Below are positions 4,546 through 6,234 of a stretch of DNA of 6,234 nucleotides, one piece after another; the stretch's first letter is position 1; each line of letters begins with the position of its first letter. The translations under genes and the position numbers were made by a program. Source of the stretch: Minisyncoccota bacterium. Its GTDB lineage: Bacteria > Patescibacteriota > Minisyncoccia > Phycocordibacterales > SBAW01. Under the pieces are notes generated by a model. The model worked only from the letters and a program-made list of their open reading frames with translations. It did not search any database and was not told the DNA's origin. The stretch lies in assembly GCA_020050775.1 (NCBI GenBank), contig JAGVKC010000034.1, positions 1 to 6,234 on the forward strand, in the 5' to 3' direction.

Positions 4546-5835
4546 TTAGATAACCACTTTTTCTATTACGTTTTTGCCGACCCAGGGACGCAATGCTTCG
4601 GGCACGGTTACTGTTCCATCTTCATTCTGATAGTTCTCAAGAATTGCTATGAGCGTGCGACCAACCGCAAAAACCGTGGCGTCATTCATATGCACTGGCT
4701 CGCTCTCGCCACTTGAGCGCTTAACCTTTGTATTGAGACGGCGCGCCTGGAAGCCTCCAACATAGTCTGCGCTGTGTGTTTCGCGATATGTGTTTTGTCC
4801 GGGCATCCACGTCTCAATGTCTATCTGGCGCTGGTCTGGGAAACCCATGTCTCCTGTGCAGATAAGCATGACCTGGTACGGAAGCCCTAGCTTGCGCATG
4901 CAATATTCTTGCAGAGCCACCATAAAATCCTGCTCTGCAATACCGTCTTCTGGCTTGGTGAATGACTCCATCTCTATTTTGTCGAACTGATGCTGGCGCA
5001 AAATGCCTTTTGTATCTTTGCCGTAAGAGCCCGCTTCGCGGCGGAATGCGGTTGAATATCCTACATAGCGAATAGGTAGACGCTCTTCGGCAATAGTTTC
5101 ATCCATGTGTAGGGGTCCAAGTGTGTGTTCAGCGCTGCCAACGAACACAACGTCATCTTTTTCAAAGTAGTAACGCTCGTCTATAGGGTCGAGGCGCGCC
5201 ATGCGATTCATTACCTGCGAGCGCATCATGACCGGGGGTACCACGGGTATGAACGCTTTGGTGTTGAGTTCCAAACCGGCTTCTGTGGCTGCAGCCTGAA
5301 GATCATCTGGCGAGGTAAGCACTTTCATCGCGAATTGTATGAGCGCAAATTGAAGCATCGCTAAGTCGCCCTTCAGATACGTGTAGCGTGCGCCGCTCAC
5401 CTCTGCAGCTTTTTCGCTGTCGATGATGCCGAGGTCGCGGCCGATGTCCCAATGCGCTTTAGGTGTAAAACCAAATTCGCGCTTCTCTCCCCACTGGCGA
5501 ATTACTTTGTTGCCAGATTCGTCCGGACCTATCGGCGTATCTGCCGAAGGGATATTAGGAATTTTTACTAAAATGGAAACCAGCTCTTTTTCAATGGTCT
5601 GGTACACCTCTTCCGCTGCCTTCAGTTCATCCTTGAGGCGCTTACCCGCTTCTGCGTCGCGATTCTTCTGTGCTTCGTTGCGTTGGCGGTTTATTTCTGT
5701 CACGGCACCCGCTGCTTTCTTGCGCTCTTCAGCAAGCTCTAAAGCGCGCTCAAGATCAATCCCTTGGCGGTTCTTGTTCTGTATGGCAGCGCGCACTATT
5801 GTCTCGTTTTCCCGTATGAACTGCAGGTCCAACAT
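4546..5835 (-). CDS. serS: seryl-tRNA synthetase
   Basis: SerRS charges tRNA-Ser with serine. From the ATG at 5835 the protein has 429 residues. It starts MLDLQFIREN, as most bacterial SerRS do, and continues as a long antiparallel coiled-coil arm to about residue 105 that contacts tRNA-Ser. The class II catalytic core follows, with GSAEHTLGPLH (the serine-binding TxE region, here SAE), motif 2 FRREAGSYGKDTKG with RQHQFDKIE, FQARRLN, and motif 3 GRTLIAILENYQ ending in VPEALRPWVG. An in-frame TTG at 5850 would add five residues (MYSIN) but would overlap the dprA start and has no support. There is no Shine-Dalgarno; the 14 bp upstream are AT-rich. The usual SNCTDFQARR segment is ADYVGGFQARR here. 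The gene heads the minus-strand operon. Confidence 0.96.
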   Translation of the reverse strand: MLDLQFIRENETIVRAAIQNKNRQGIDLERALELAEERKKAAGAVTEINRQRNEAQKNRDAEAGKRLKDELKAAEEVYQTIEKELVSILVKIPNIPSADTPIGPDESGNKVIRQWGEKREFGFTPKAHWDIGRDLGIIDSEKAAEVSGARYTYLKGDLAMLQFALIQFAMKVLTSPDDLQAAATEAGLELNTKAFIPVVPPVMMRSQVMNRMARLDPIDERYYFEKDDVVFVGSAEHTLGPLHMDETIAEERLPIRYVGYSTAFRREAGSYGKDTKGILRQHQFDKIEMESFTKPEDGIAEQDFMVALQEYCMRKLGLPYQVMLICTGDMGFPDQRQIDIETWMPGQNTYRETHSADYVGGFQARRLNTKVKRSSGESEPVHMNDATVFAVGRTLIAILENYQNEDGTVTVPEALRPWVGKNVIEKVVI

Positions 5836-5849
5836 ATTTATAGAATACA
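5836..5849. promoter_or_regulatory. divergent serS/dprA start region with overlapping -10-like sequences
   Basis: Only 14 bp (atttatagaataca) separate the serS ATG (5835, minus) from the first dprA ATG (5850, plus). The stretch is an AT-rich island between GC-richer coding regions. On the minus strand TATTCT (5847-5842) would place a start point at about the A of the serS ATG, which would give a leaderless mRNA. On the plus strand TATAGA (5839-5844) or TAGAAT (5841-5846) are -10-like and would favour the second dprA ATG (5862). No good -35 is seen for either. Promoters lying further inside the opposite gene are equally possible. Confidence 0.3.
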
Positions 5850-6234
5850 ATGAATCCTACAATGCTCTTTCCCCCGCGACAACTTTCGCCTCGTGCATTC
5901 CCTTCCTCTCTGCATGAGATTCCAGACTGCCCAGAGCGTCTTTTCATTCGTGGAGAACTTCCTACCTCCTCTATATATCTGTGTGTTGTCGGTTCTCGCA
6001 GCATCAGCCCCTATGGCCGTCGCGTATGTGCTTCCCTTATTGCTGGTCTTGCCCGCACCTCTGTAGCGATAGTCTCTGGCCTCGCCATTGGCACAGATGC
6101 CTACGCCCATGAAGCGGCACTTGATGCAGGGCTTGCAACAATTGCAGTATTACCCTCAAGTTGTGATGACGCGAGCATATACCCGCGCATGCACGCAGCA
6201 CTTGCACAGCGGATACTCCACAGCGGCGGAGCAT
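5850..6234 (+). CDS. dprA: DNA-processing protein DprA, N-terminal part (runs off the window)
   Basis: DprA binds incoming single-stranded DNA in natural transformation, protects it and loads RecA. From the ATG at 5850, 128 codons are open to the window end. The reading shows HEIPDCPERLFIRGELP, then a Rossmann-like fold with VVGSRSISPYG (the nucleotide/ssDNA-binding loop), and IVSGLAIGTDAYAHEAALDAG, the family signature, followed by TIAVLPSSCD. These identify the DprA/Smf core; the C-terminal part is outside the window. A second ATG at 5862 (MLFPPRQLSP) is an equally good start. No Shine-Dalgarno precedes either. The gene is divergent from serS. It implies that the organism may take up DNA, as many reduced bacteria with com genes do, but no other competence gene is visible here. 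Confidence 0.92.
   Translation, partial: MNPTMLFPPRQLSPRAFPSSLHEIPDCPERLFIRGELPTSSIYLCVVGSRSISPYGRRVCASLIAGLARTSVAIVSGLAIGTDAYAHEAALDAGLATIAVLPSSCDDASIYPRMHAALAQRILHSGGA

Noticed and set aside
5836..5850. TTG at 5850 as serS start
   Set aside because: The ATG at 5835 gives the usual SerRS start MLDLQFIREN; the extension would overlap the dprA start.
5423..5917. Plus-strand open frame of 164 codons
   Set aside because: Antisense to the serS coiled-coil region and overlapping the dprA start in another frame; a shadow of real coding.
5838..6234. Minus-strand open frames at the right edge
   Set aside because: They are antisense to dprA, which has clear GSR and SGLAIGTDAYAH motifs.
1..6234. CRISPR array, rRNA, insertion sequence with transposase, riboswitch
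   Set aside because: No spaced direct repeats, no rRNA-like stretch, no transposase motifs and no recognisable riboswitch core seen on either strand.

Overview
The window looks like a piece of a compact bacterial genome, most likely a Candidate Phyla Radiation (Patescibacteria/Parcubacteria-type) organism. This is an inference from several features: a DnaX that lacks the usual zinc-binding cysteines, a short FtsQ-like POTRA protein next to serS, a very small free-standing GIY-YIG protein, very short intergenic gaps and a tRNA without an encoded CCA. No 16S or marker tree is available here to confirm it.

Layout. Almost everything is on the minus strand and reads right to left. At the right end serS (minus) and the 5' part of dprA (plus, running off the window) diverge with only 14 bp between their most likely start codons. 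Downstream of serS, in a tightly packed probable operon, come an FtsQ-like cell-division gene split by one in-frame TAG codon, a tRNA-dihydrouridine synthase (dus family), a small Lys/Arg-rich protein, dnaX (clamp-loader ATPase) and purC (SAICAR synthetase, animal/PAICS-like in sequence). The run ends at a clear intrinsic terminator directly after purC.

Left of the terminator is a different kind of region. A tRNA-Gln(TTG) gene and a small GIY-YIG endonuclease-like ORF are fused: the ORF runs 14 codons into the tRNA and stops there. Just upstream of the ORF is an imperfect second copy of the tRNA's 5' end, split by a 24-nt GC-rich hairpin-forming insertion. Just downstream of the tRNA is a 12-bp inverted copy of its 3' end. 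The simplest reading is a small GIY-YIG cassette that inserted into the 5' part of a tRNA-Gln gene and restored the tRNA by carrying its own copy of that end. This tRNA/GIY-YIG module is the most unusual part of the window.

How the genes fit together. The operon mixes translation (serS, dus), replication (dnaX), division (ftsQ-like) and purine synthesis (purC), which is ordinary housekeeping for a reduced genome. The most notable housekeeping anomaly is the in-frame amber codon at the POTRA/beta-domain boundary of the FtsQ-like gene.
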